Shown: positions 42,035 through 53,700 of the stretch, piece by piece | Numbering within the stretch: the stretch's first letter is position 1 | Layout: each line of letters starts with the position of its first letter | Assembly (NCBI RefSeq): GCF_900626095.1 | Contig: NZ_UYZZ01000009.1 | Coordinates: forward strand, 1-64,000 | Origin: Clostridium rectalis | GTDB taxonomy: Bacteria; Bacillota; Clostridia; Clostridiales; Clostridiaceae | DNA: 64,000 bases | Direction of reading: 5' to 3' | Made by a program: the position numbers and the translations under genes | Notes under the pieces: model-generated | The model's database searches: none | Seen by the model: only the letters and a program-made list of their open reading frames with translations | What the model was told of the DNA's origin: nothing

Positions 42035-43303
42035 CTACCCTTTTATTATTTTTAACATCTCATTTTGATTTTTTATTATTTGTTTTTGATTTGTTTTCAT
42101 TTCATCTACTTCAATAAATAAAACCTTCATAGCTTGTGCTAAAACATCTAAACTTTCGTCTATAGTAAAAGAAGCTACCGAATTTTTATCTTGATAAAGA
42201 CTTAATTCAGTAGCTTTCTCTTTCATATATTCACATATTTCATGTTCAACGTGAGCCATTTCACAATAATGTCCTCTTATCTGTTTCTTTATATCACCAT
42301 TTACCATATAATTAGCTCCCAAACACCTATAACAGTTATAACACTCACATTGTCCGCAACCTTCCATCTCTTCATTCTTTAACTTTAAGAATGGTTTTCT
42401 TTTTTCATCGTCTATACCTTCATATAAACTACCTATCCTCATTTCACCTTTAAAATCATTAAAGTAAAAATGATGACATGGGTATATGTCTCCATTAGGA
42501 ATTATCGATATATAAGTTTTACCTGCATTGCAAGGAGGATTTACCCAACTTCTACCTTCTAATAGCTTACTTAATGGACTAAAGTTTTTTAATTCATCTA
42601 TTCTTTTATTTTTTATCATATCATCTAATATGTAATCTGATATTTTTTTTAATTGTTCTCTATATATTCCTACATCATTTATATCCCATTGTTCCTCATG
42701 CACAGGCATAAACCATATTCTTTCGATTCCACAACCTTCTCTAAAGAATTTGTAATTTTCAAATAAATGTGGCAAAGATTGTTTATTTAAACAACCATGA
42801 ACACTGAATTGTTGCGGACTATCTTTAAAAAGTTCTTTATATATCTTTATATTTTTTTCTACATATTTAAAACTACCCTCCCCATTTTCTCTAACCCTAT
42901 ACATATCATGTGTTTCTCTATTTCCATCACATGATAACTGTACCCCAAAATTTAATTTGTCTTTGTATTTAATTATTAATTTCTTAAGTTTCTCACTTAC
43001 ATATACACCATTTGTAATTAATCCTATCTGACATTGGATACCTGTTTCATTTTGTCTTTTAAAAGCATGAGTTAATAAAATATCAATTTTTTCAGGAACT
43101 AAAGTTGGTTCACCACCAAAAATACTAATATTAATTGATTTTTTTCCTGCCTTTTTAGCATTATTTAGCAAATAATCTATCCCATCTGTTATTACTTCGT
43201 CTTTTATTACCTCATGTCCAAACTTGTGTACAAAACAATACTTACACCTATTATTGCAATTTGTTGTCATTATAAAACTTGCATCTGTTGGTAAAACGTT
43301 CAC
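42035..43303 (-). CDS. Radical SAM/SPASM peptide maturase-like enzyme
   Basis: A 422-aa protein; start GTG 43303, 9 nt after AAAGAAAGGG, chosen over a TTG at 43339 that lies inside the Tal gene. Cluster motif CNNRCKYC is at residues 16-23, then FGGEPTL near 63 (SAM-binding GGEP). The C-terminal SPASM-type Cys set is CNAGKTYIS, YPCHHF, GCGQCECYNCYRC and HYC, expected to hold auxiliary Fe-S clusters. The last 60 residues form a coiled coil. Such enzymes install thioether or C-C links on peptides or activate proteins. The adjacent CxC-rich peptides are the obvious substrates. Confidence 0.85.
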   Translation of the reverse strand: MNVLPTDASFIMTTNCNNRCKYCFVHKFGHEVIKDEVITDGIDYLLNNAKKAGKKSINISIFGGEPTLVPEKIDILLTHAFKRQNETGIQCQIGLITNGVYVSEKLKKLIIKYKDKLNFGVQLSCDGNRETHDMYRVRENGEGSFKYVEKNIKIYKELFKDSPQQFSVHGCLNKQSLPHLFENYKFFREGCGIERIWFMPVHEEQWDINDVGIYREQLKKISDYILDDMIKNKRIDELKNFSPLSKLLEGRSWVNPPCNAGKTYISIIPNGDIYPCHHFYFNDFKGEMRIGSLYEGIDDEKRKPFLKLKNEEMEGCGQCECYNCYRCLGANYMVNGDIKKQIRGHYCEMAHVEHEICEYMKEKATELSLYQDKNSVASFTIDESLDVLAQAMKVLFIEVDEMKTNQKQIIKNQNEMLKIIKG

Positions 43304-43320
43304 TTTATCAATCCCTTTCT

Positions 43321-46300
43321 TTACTTTAAAATAATACAATCAAATTGGGGGTTAGAACCACCAGAATTATATATCGTAACTGAATTTGAACTTTTTTCTA
43401 TGCTTATTTCTCCTACGTATGTCAAAGAACTTTTGCCTATAGGAGTTACAGAAACAACATAGTCTAATGTTCCTAAATTATGTGTTATTGTTGTTCCATT
43501 CATTCCTGAAAATCTAGACGTTGCTTTAAATAAAGCAGGGAGTCTGTATGTGTAATCTGCTTCTCCTTGAATTTTACCTTTTTTAAACCATGCAATTCTA
43601 AGATTTCCTAAATCTGTCACATTTAAGGTTATTCCACCTTTGCCTAAACTCACACTACTAAGCCTTCTATTTGACATAATAGTAGACCCTGTACTTTGAT
43701 TTAACTCAAAAGCACTACCATTCTTATCATACATACCAAAATTATTCTCGTTATTGGCTGTTATAAAAAATTGTTGTGAATTATCGTAAGAATTAAACTG
43801 CAACAACCCACCTGTTTTTCTATCTCCTGATACTACATCTGACATATTATCTGTTGAAGATTTTGCTTTAATCATTATTTTTACATTATTATCTTCCCCA
43901 TATAATTTAACCACTCCTTGATTCAACTCCGCATCTTGAGAAGACATAAACAATTTAGGCTGTTCCAACTTATTATTTAACCTAATAGTCCCCCCTGTAT
44001 CATCACTTCCAGTTAATTCAACTATTTTTTTACTTTCATTATTTTTAATCCTTATTATCCCCATATCATTCAAGGATTGAGTCCCCATCTCAATCCTTTC
44101 TTTTGTCATATCACCATTATATAGTTTCAGAAATCCGCCCGTATATTTATAATCAGGAGCAGAGCCTAAAAAAGCATTTATATTTCCATCCCAATCATTT
44201 AATAATAATTTTCCACCATTACCTTCATCTTTATATAAATCTGCTAACCAGATTTTATTTTTAGAATTATTATATCTAAATACTCTAAACCTTCCATTAG
44301 CATCAACTTCACCATCTATATTAACATTAAATACATCGTCTCCATTTTGATTATTTATCCATATACATCCATTATCTATTCTCAATCCCTTGTTATCTAG
44401 AACCGAATGTGTATTTAAAATATGAAATGATTTAGCCCATACAGAACCATCATTTCCGTCTAAAAAAATCACATCCTCCCAAGGATATCCTTTCCCATTT
44501 CTTTTTTGAAGTTTAATGCCAACTTTAGGATTTAAAAAAATTCTATTTTTATCTTTGTTGCCTTCTAAAGATAAATCCATATTTATAGCTTTCATATGAT
44601 TTTTATCAACTAAAAAAGAAGATTCTCCTTCATCGTTCATATTTGTTATAATAAGTTTATTTGAGCCTACCAACTTGCCATAAATTTGTTCAGCTACGTT
44701 TCCATATGGTGTGACAGCTGTTGAAACTGTTTTCCAATTATCTTTAGTCATAACAAGGCAATTATTTACAATTCTTAATTGTTCGTCATCAGAAAACATA
44801 TCTTTCATATGTATTCCTCTTTCGTCTATCCTTATATTTTGATTCCTAGCACTTAATATCCTATTTTTCGCACTATCTAATACATTACTCATTATTTGAC
44901 TTACTAAATCAGTGTTTCTCTCACTTAAGTTCCATATAGGTTTATACATATCAACTGTATTAGCCACATCATTTACGTTTTTCATTAAGTCTGCTAAGTA
45001 ACCTGCTGTATTATCTGCATCTTCCTTATTGCTAATTGTAATGTTTAAACTATTTTTATCTATTTCATGTGTTATATTTATAATCCTTACTTTATATTCG
45101 GTATTCATTCTATCTGAATATATATGAATAAAATCTCCTAATTTCAATTTATTCCAATCGTGTTGACATTCAACTAAATTCAAAAAATTCACTATATCTA
45201 AGCTTAATTCTATAATTGGCTGAGACAAATTATCTAATGCGTTTTTACCTGCTGATAGTAAATCTTTATTATCATAATAATTTTCATTTTTCCACGTATC
45301 TTCTTTTATAAAATCATCTAACACATTCAATTGTGATGTAGTAAAATTATTGCTTTTTTTAAGGCTTTCACCTAATTGTTTTATACTATTATTATTTTGA
45401 TTTATGTCTAAAACAACATTCTTAATCTCTTCTTCTTTTTTTTTCATTTTATTTTTTATGTCATCTCTTATTTTATTTAATTCTGTTAAATCTTTAGCTT
45501 TATCAAAATCAGATAAATTTACTTTTAATTCCTCTGATATATCTAAAGTACCGTCATTTACTTTTGATATAGGCTCATCTTTATTTTTTTTGTTAAATTG
45601 TATTACGTTATCTATATTATCTTGTGCAATCTCATATTTCACCTTTAAATCAACTAAATCATTTTCTAATTTTGCAACTCTTGAATCTAAAGTATGTCTT
45701 TGTTTTAATAAATTATAAAATATAGGTGTTTTTTCTTCTATTAACACATCATATTTATTCAAAGCATCTAATAAATCTTGTGGCATGTATTTTAATGTTC
45801 TATAATATGAAAAGTTTTCTATATAAGGCATACCAGTAGGATTTATATCTGTTATGTTTAAGTTATCTTTTCCATATATATTTAACCTTGTTATTAAATC
45901 ATCATCTTTCACATGCCTACTTATTTTTCTTGCATAATTTTGTTTTGAAATATATAATCCCTTATCCTCAGTTATATTATCTATATGATAAATATTTATA
46001 ATTTTACTTAAACTATCAAATTGTAAAACACAGTCAAAGGATTTCTGGATGTCTTCTCTAAGAAAGCTTAGCCAATCTTGTTCAGATATATTAAATACTC
46101 TATACTTACGATGATTTTGCCCATCGCTTCTATCTTCCCTTACTTCAGGATCAACATATCCTATTTCCCATGATGTTTCATTTTCTAATATATTTAATAT
46201 TCCATCACCTGTTTCCGATATTATCTTTATACTCACTTCTATTTTATAGTTAATACTATCAGTTACTTTATAAATTACATCTATATTTTCTAATTCGTGT

Positions 46301-46914
46301 AATTTATCTTTTGAGTTCCATTTATATGTATTAATTTCTGTATCGTTATGGTCATAAACTTTAATAAATAAGTTTTTGCCTTCCTCCATAATAAATGAAT
46401 TTGTATAAGTTACATAATTAATATCGTCAAAAGAATACTTTATTTTGTTTACTAATGTCTCTGAACCATCTCTGTATAATTGTCTTGTCCCTACAAAATT
46501 AACTAATTTTCTTTTAGATAGGTTTATTTCTCTACTATAACAATGAATACTTTTTACATATTTCTCATCGTCATCATCTTCGTACTCATTGATTTTGAAC
46601 ATATATTTATTATTTACTTTAACTAACATTCCATCTTTAATAGCATCAATGTTGGGGTTTTTTATTTGCTCATGTTGCCTTTTGATATAATATGGTATTT
46701 TAAAACTTAGTTCATAAGTATCTTTAAAAGGAGTTGTAAAAGATATATCATAGGCATCTTTTAACATAGATATTTCAGTATCATCTTGTCTACATAAAAT
46801 TAATTGAAAATCTTCTTTTGCGGTTTTTAAATCTCTATTTATTTTCCCTAATTCAAATTTATTTTTTACTAGACATTCATCTACCCTTTCGCCATTTAGA
46901 TATACATAACTCAT
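43321..46914 (-). CDS. Tail-associated lysin/adhesin (Tal), prophage endopeptidase tail type
   Basis: A 1197-aa protein. The start is ATG 46914 (MSYVYLNGERV) after GGAGGTG; the upstream GTG lies in the SD. The first 400 residues follow the Tal fold: YDISFTTPFKDTYELSFKIP, VFNISEQDWLSFLREDIQ, CVLQFDSLSKIINIYHI, LITRLNIYGKDNLNITDINP. A coiled coil spans about 400-530. The C-terminal half is beta-rich, ending with a lectin-like segment (TTITHNLGTLDYVVSVTP). It forms the tail tip below Dit. No peptidase active site is evident. Confidence 0.85.
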   Translation of the reverse strand: MSYVYLNGERVDECLVKNKFELGKINRDLKTAKEDFQLILCRQDDTEISMLKDAYDISFTTPFKDTYELSFKIPYYIKRQHEQIKNPNIDAIKDGMLVKVNNKYMFKINEYEDDDDEKYVKSIHCYSREINLSKRKLVNFVGTRQLYRDGSETLVNKIKYSFDDINYVTYTNSFIMEEGKNLFIKVYDHNDTEINTYKWNSKDKLHELENIDVIYKVTDSINYKIEVSIKIISETGDGILNILENETSWEIGYVDPEVREDRSDGQNHRKYRVFNISEQDWLSFLREDIQKSFDCVLQFDSLSKIINIYHIDNITEDKGLYISKQNYARKISRHVKDDDLITRLNIYGKDNLNITDINPTGMPYIENFSYYRTLKYMPQDLLDALNKYDVLIEEKTPIFYNLLKQRHTLDSRVAKLENDLVDLKVKYEIAQDNIDNVIQFNKKNKDEPISKVNDGTLDISEELKVNLSDFDKAKDLTELNKIRDDIKNKMKKKEEEIKNVVLDINQNNNSIKQLGESLKKSNNFTTSQLNVLDDFIKEDTWKNENYYDNKDLLSAGKNALDNLSQPIIELSLDIVNFLNLVECQHDWNKLKLGDFIHIYSDRMNTEYKVRIINITHEIDKNSLNITISNKEDADNTAGYLADLMKNVNDVANTVDMYKPIWNLSERNTDLVSQIMSNVLDSAKNRILSARNQNIRIDERGIHMKDMFSDDEQLRIVNNCLVMTKDNWKTVSTAVTPYGNVAEQIYGKLVGSNKLIITNMNDEGESSFLVDKNHMKAINMDLSLEGNKDKNRIFLNPKVGIKLQKRNGKGYPWEDVIFLDGNDGSVWAKSFHILNTHSVLDNKGLRIDNGCIWINNQNGDDVFNVNIDGEVDANGRFRVFRYNNSKNKIWLADLYKDEGNGGKLLLNDWDGNINAFLGSAPDYKYTGGFLKLYNGDMTKERIEMGTQSLNDMGIIRIKNNESKKIVELTGSDDTGGTIRLNNKLEQPKLFMSSQDAELNQGVVKLYGEDNNVKIMIKAKSSTDNMSDVVSGDRKTGGLLQFNSYDNSQQFFITANNENNFGMYDKNGSAFELNQSTGSTIMSNRRLSSVSLGKGGITLNVTDLGNLRIAWFKKGKIQGEADYTYRLPALFKATSRFSGMNGTTITHNLGTLDYVVSVTPIGKSSLTYVGEISIEKSSNSVTIYNSGGSNPQFDCIILK

Positions 46915-46930
46915 AAAAAACACCTCCTTT

Positions 46931-47704
46931 TTATATTGCTATAGGATAACAACATCTAATTGATACTCTTACATCCCCTCTAATTTCTAGTAAATTATAT
47001 CCTCTTACTAACCTAATCCAGTTTTTATTAAAATTATCTAATCTATACGTATTAGGTAGGTTACTTTTAATTCTTTGCATATTATTGTCAACATATATAA
47101 TTTCATTTTTTATTAAATTGTCAATCTTAAAGATTTCACCAGCATTACTTAAATTTTCTATTTCTATACTTGTATCTCCAACCATTTCTATTTCTATTTC
47201 AGGATAATAATATTTTTTAACATTACTTAAATTTTCTATTTCTAATATATTTGAATTAGAAATAGAAAAATCCCATGTATATATATATGTTGGAGAATAA
47301 GCATAAGGGCTGTTACATTCCATTGTTAATGTTATATAACCCTGCATTGCTCCAGTATCAAATCTTCTTGCATCCCCGATTAATTTACAATAATAAATAA
47401 CTTCTGGATTGTCTAGTGATATAAATGGCTTATAGTCATCTTGAAATAACCATTTAACTACATCTTTTCTAGTTTTATAATCCCACAATAAATCATCATC
47501 AGTTATTTTTGCTAAAGTAATTTTGAACTTTAATGGGTCTGTATTAAAACCATAGGAGTATATGTTATCATTAATTTTGTCTATTCTATTCTCTCTTTTG
47601 TATCCAAAAATAGATTCTATCATATCTGTATTTGTATCTACCAATGTTAATCCCATATCAGAACCTTTTATCCCATCGTACATAAATTGTGTACTTATAA
47701 ACAT
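46931..47704 (-). CDS. Distal tail protein (Dit)
   Basis: A 257-aa protein of the phage tail (Sipho_tail) family. The N-terminal FMYDGIKGSDMGLTLVD is the hallmark Dit opening, followed by YSYGFNTDPLKFKITL, RKDVVKWLFQ and MQGYITLTMECNSPYAYSP, and a C-terminal galectin-like part. Dit hexamers link the tail tube to Tal. Position between tape measure and Tal confirms the role. Confidence 0.9.
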   Translation of the reverse strand: MFISTQFMYDGIKGSDMGLTLVDTNTDMIESIFGYKRENRIDKINDNIYSYGFNTDPLKFKITLAKITDDDLLWDYKTRKDVVKWLFQDDYKPFISLDNPEVIYYCKLIGDARRFDTGAMQGYITLTMECNSPYAYSPTYIYTWDFSISNSNILEIENLSNVKKYYYPEIEIEMVGDTSIEIENLSNAGEIFKIDNLIKNEIIYVDNNMQRIKSNLPNTYRLDNFNKNWIRLVRGYNLLEIRGDVRVSIRCCYPIAI

Positions 47705-47740
47705 TTATCTCAAATCACCACCTTAAATTAAAATACTCTA

Positions 47741-50700
47741 TTATTTATATATACCTCTTTTGTTGTATGCTTTTCTTAATTCCTTTAATACGTCATTTTT
47801 AAGAACACTTTTTAATTTTGGAAATATATTCTCGTCAACATTTCCTTCAACATTTAATAAATTCCTTATTTTTATAACTCCATTACCATTTTCTGGCATA
47901 GAGTTTGTATTAATTTTAGGAAACATACACGCTAAATTATCTCCATTAGGTAAATTCTTAACTACGCTGTATAACTTCTTTGCTTGACTACTATTAAAAA
48001 TTACTTCTGAATTTGATTGACTGCCATGAACCATTGCTAATCCAGAATAGTCCATTACTCCACCTTCACTAAATTGTGGTACTCCTCCATGACTAGCCCA
48101 TGCGATAATCCTCTCCAAAGTTTCTTTTGAAGTTACACCACCTAATCTAATCACCCCTATTGCTCTCAATATATCATCTGAAACAGGAGATACTCCTTTT
48201 TCACCTAAAACAATATCCCCCTCTCTTAAAATTTTTTCTAATTCTTCCGAAGATAAATGTTGCGTATTAACAAATTTATACCCCATAGCAGATAACCACT
48301 TTTGAGCATTTTTTAAATCTTCGCCCCAACCATAAACAGTATTTTTTATTTCCTTAACATCTCCTGCGATCATTTTTTTTTCATAATCAGCATATCCAGA
48401 AACTATTTTATCAGTCTCATATCTATCATTTCCTTTTAACCTTCCTGCTCCATTTAAATTTTTATTATTTAATGCATTTCCAATAACTAAATCATTTTTA
48501 TCTAATTTTATTTTGTCTAATTCATTTTTAGATAGTTTAGTTATATCAATTACTTCATACCCTAATTCTGATAAATATTTTTGTGCAATTATATAATCGT
48601 TTATTTTATTATTTCCATCAGACTGAGCATATACTTTTTTATCTTCACTTTTTGTAATAGAATTGTTTTTTTTAGGCTTTTCTATCTCTTTAATCTTACT
48701 TAAAATATTATCTAAATTCTGTGCAGTATCTATCGCCTTTTGTAAATTATCAATTAAGTTGGATTTAATTTTTGTTCCAATTAAACTTAATCCTTCTCCC
48801 CATTCATCTTCATATTTTAATATAGCATCTGTTAAATTCATCATTTCTCCATTTATATATTTAATTTGATTTCTAAATATAGCTTTTCTTGCTTCTGAAT
48901 ATAAATTTTCTTTCTGCATTAGTTTTTTATAATACTCTTCAGTATTTTTTAATTCTTTATCAAGTCTCTCTTTTGTATCCTCATATTTTTTATTTTCTGC
49001 TTTATTCTTTTCTTCATATTCTTTTTGTATATCTTCTAATTTATCATTAAGATTCTCTTTTCTTAAATCTATTTCTCTTTTATGTCTAAAATCATCTATT
49101 TCTTCTTGTTTTTTATCTATTTGTTCTTTTAAACTATTCTTTTTTACTTTACCCTCAAGTGTGTCTACAAGCATCCAAGAATTGTATTCATATTGCAATT
49201 TTAACTTTTCACTTATTAAAGTATTTAATTGTTTTTCATAATTGTCTGTTTTTTCATTTTTATCGAATTCTTTTAATTGTGATTTTATTATTTCTTCTCT
49301 TACTTTCTTTTCTTCATTTAAATTATCAATTGATTTTTTATGTCTTTTCTCTTCTAAATCTTTTTTTTCATTGTATTGTTTTTTATATTCATCTAATTCA
49401 GTCTCATATCTTTTCTTAATTATTTCTATTATTTTTTGTTCTAAACTCTTTAAATTATCCAATTCGCTTTGTAAATTATTTTTTAATTCTTCGTTGTTTT
49501 GTTTCATAGATTTTGCAATATCTCTTATTTTTTCATTATATTCTTTGGCTTTATCATTAAGGAAATTCCATTCATAAGTATTCTCTTTTAACAAATCTCT
49601 TTCTGCTAATAGTTCTATTTTCGCCTTTTGAATATAAATAATATATTTTTGTTGTTCGTCAACCTTTTTCGATAAAAATCTTGTCTTGTCTTTCTCATAG
49701 AATATGTCTTTTACATTTAAAAGGTCTATTTTATCTTGCATTTCAGTTATTTCACTATCAAATTCTTTAAAATATCTATCATCAAATTTAATTTTAAATT
49801 CCCATTTAGTTTGAAACGCATCTTGTAAAGCCTTTGTCATCTTCTCAATTTCACCTACAGTATCTTGTAGGTCAAATCTCATTTTAACAATTTGGTCTGA
49901 AGTATGTCCACCATACCATATTTGTTTTTGCATGTACTTTTGTTTTTCTAATAATACTCTATTTTTTTCTTTAATTTCATTTGTGTAATTATCAAAATTC
50001 TTAAAACTATCAACAACACTTGTAGACCATTGTTCAGCTCTGTCCTTATAGATAGATGCATTTACATTAGTTCTTTTTATTTTATCATCAAAAATTCCGA
50101 TTGTTGATTCATATTTATCCACTTTTAATTGGTTAAATTGGTCTTTTAATCCAATTAATTGTTGCTTTAAATCCTCTGCTTTATTCCATGCTCTATCTGC
50201 CCTTTCTTCTGGTGACACGTCTTTTACAGAGTTTTTATTTTGATAAGATATCTTACCAGAAGAATAACCTCCACCTGATAATTCATTATAAATAGATTTT
50301 ACAGTAGGTATCCAATTTTTATTCAATCCATTTGGGTCATTACTTGCACCTATTGGAGCATATTTTGCACCTATTTGCTCTATTGTTGTTAATCCTTGAT
50401 TAAAATAAAGATTCTTTAAATTTCTTGCTGAAAATTCTATTCCCTCAGCAATAGAATTAAAATGTTTTATTGTTTTCCAATTATTTTCCCAATCCATAAT
50501 ACCCGATGGATTATTATGATTTCTAATCGCTGGAGAAGTACCTCTGCCAGATTCAAACATAGAAATTGATGCCAGTAAATATGGGTCTATTTCATATTTA
50601 CTTCCTGCATTAACAAAGTCTTGTCCATGACCTCTTAAAACTCCTTGTAACTTATTATCTAAATGTGTATTGCTATAACTACTTGAAGCCACACCCGACC

Positions 50701-53700
50701 TAGCACCCTCAACATTTTTATAACTACTTGCTAATTGATTATTCTTTTTAATTTCTTGTTCAGTCAATTTAATTTGTTGCTTGATTAGATTGCCTTTTTT
50801 GTCTAACGCCTTTATATAGTCCCATGAATTTTTATATAATTTACTATTAGAAGAATTTAACTTATCTAACTCGGTTTTTAAAGCTTTTATAGAATTGGCA
50901 TATTCATCTGTAGCATATTTAGCTTTCTCAGTGGATTTTGTAGTATCATCTAACGAAGGTATGTATTCATTATTATTTGTTGATATTATTTTGTCTAAAT
51001 TTTTTAAAGCTTTTTCATAAGATAAGTCAATTTTATCTATTTCATCTTTTAGTTCATTTTCTTTCCCTTTTTTTTTATTAGCTATATCCGTAAATATACT
51101 CGCAGAAGTAGGACCGCCAATTAACTTCGACCCTATATCTATCACTGAAGGGTTTTTTTCTGCTTCTTTAGCTTTATCCATATAAAAATTATATTTTTCT
51201 TGTAACACTTCAATTTGTTTTTTAGCTTGTACATATGTCATTTTGGTTATGCCCTTTTGAATCATTGCATCTTGTTTAGACGCTTCTAACTTTGCCTTCG
51301 TTAAATCTTGAACTGTTAATTTTTTATTACCTAGTATTTTTATCTCATTTTTAATTAAATTCATATTTTGTATACTAGAAAGCCCAGCCTCGTCCTCCAC
51401 TGTAATCAAACCTGAAATAATAGGCTTTAGTTTATTTGAAATATCTGACATACGTTCTTTTTCTTCTATATTTTTATTTTTTATATCATTTAATTCTAAA
51501 TACTCATTTCCAAGTTCTTTAATTGTATCCTTATATTGCAATTCAACTTCGTTAGTATTTTGTATACCTTCAATAATTTCATGATTTTGCAAATTGTTTG
51601 TAGCTTCTGTCACCTTGTATATCTCACCAGTATATTCGTTAAAAGCTACTCCTGCGTCAGTTAGAATTTTTTTTTGGTCATCTATCTTTTTATTAAAGTT
51701 GTTTAAATCGCTTTCTGCCATTTTGAATATCATCCAATTGGAGACATTCCATGAATCTCCTTTATCCCAGTTACTCTTTTTTTCATTTATTTCTTTTTCT
51801 AATTTTTTTCTTTCTTTAAGTAATTCTTTATATTCATTTTGCTTTTCTTTTAATTCATCTACAGTTGATCCAATTTCAATTTTATCGCCATCTTTTAATG
51901 CCTGATTTAATTTATCATAGCTTCTTTTAACCGAATCAGTTGATTCTTTTAATTCTTTTTGATACTGTATATGTTTGTGTAATTTATATGTAGCTACACC
52001 TAAAATTGCTATAAACCATGTTAAAGGATTTTTCAAAAGAGCTATAGTTACTCCAGTTATACCTTTACGTAATGCAATAAATGTTTGTGTCAAAGCTGTT
52101 ATTATACCATTTTGTTTGGCTGTATACAGAAAACCTTTTAAAACCCCTTTTAATTTGTTTAATCCTTTAGTGATATAAGACGTGTGCTTAAATAAAGTTA
52201 CCCATGCAAATCCCAACCCAAGTACAGCAACACCTGATTTTTTTGATGTAGACGTTATTACATTAAAAGTATTAATAATTTCAGTACCAGCTTTAATAAA
52301 ATTATTTATAGTATCGGATTGAATTAAATTTCTCCATAAATTTTCTAATGCTCTTTTGAAATCATTAATTTTTGCTTCATTTGATTGACTGTAAAAACTT
52401 TCAAACTTCTGCTTAGCAGAACCACTAGCGTCTCCAACTTTTTCTTGTAACTCAGCAACTTTATCAAGATTTTGCATCAATACTAAAAAGTTTTCTCTTT
52501 GCCTTGTACCTGCGAGACTTTTAGCTATATCACTTTTTTGTAAATCGTTTAAATTACCCCATTTATTTCCTAAATCTTCAATTACTGTTGAAAAACTTTT
52601 AAAATGAGTAGCATCTTTTCTAATTGCAACACCAATTTTATTAAGAGACCTTTCAACATTTGAAAGAGGCTGATTTTCAGCATCAAATTTTTTTCCTTGC
52701 TTAATATCCTGATATCTTGCAAAAATACTTTTAAAAGACTCTCCAATACTTTCCGCAGATTTCCTAGTTGTAGAACTAACTACTCCTATATATTCTGAAA
52801 GCCCTTCCATTGACACTCCTGCCATTTGTGCGGAACTCGAAGAACGTTTCATTCCTTCTGCTAATTCTGCAAAACTAGTAGCCGCATTGTTATCAATCGT
52901 ACTTAGAGTATCTACTACTTTCATTGTTTCTTTGGCTTCCATACGAAATCCATTAGTAATAGCAATCAGTTGTTCAGACACATCTTTTGTACTTTGTCCA
53001 GACAGTTTTGCTCCTATTGTAGAACTTTCCAATAGTTTTCCTGTTTCCTCTACATTTCTTCCAGCTCTAAAAAATTCAACTGAGCCTTCCATTATTTCTT
53101 TAGTAGTAGTATGCAATACATCCGCCAACTTACTGTATTTATCGGTTAGTTCCTCTATCTCAGCCTTGTTCATATTTGTCACCATACCAACATCAGTTTC
53201 TACTTTATTTAAGTCATTTATAAAAGAAACCCCTTCTTTTAATTTTCTTAAAACCCCAAATAAAGCTGTTCCTGCTATAGTAAACCTTACCAAACGCTCA
53301 ATACTAGTTTTCATTCTCTCTGCAAACGTAGTCTGTTTTTTGTTTATATTCTCAATTCCTGTAGCCATGGAATAAGTTGACTTAGTAGTATTATCTATAG
53401 TCATCTTATATTTACTTAATCTTTTTCCGCCTTCATTTATATTCACATTAACTTGTTTTATTTTGTTACCCATACTATCTACACTATTAGCTATATTCGA
53501 AATACTAGCATTTAGTCCATATGTTTTTTTTACAAATTTTTCAATATCTTTAAATGAAGAATTTATATTAATTTTTCCATTTACTTTATTACCTAATTTA
53601 ATAATTCTTTGTTGTTCTTTTAATTTTGATTCATATGCATCTAATTGCTTATTAATTTCATTAAAATCTTTAACTATATTTGAAGATTTAGGGTCTAGCG

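Noticed and set aside
42035..43339. Longer radical SAM start at TTG 43339
   Set aside because: It would overlap the Tal gene and has no SD. GTG 43303 has AAAGAAAGGG at good spacing and begins just before the conserved part.
52887..53375. 162-aa + strand ORF inside the tape measure gene
   Set aside because: It lies wholly antisense to the conserved TP901 domain and has no SD or homologous motif.
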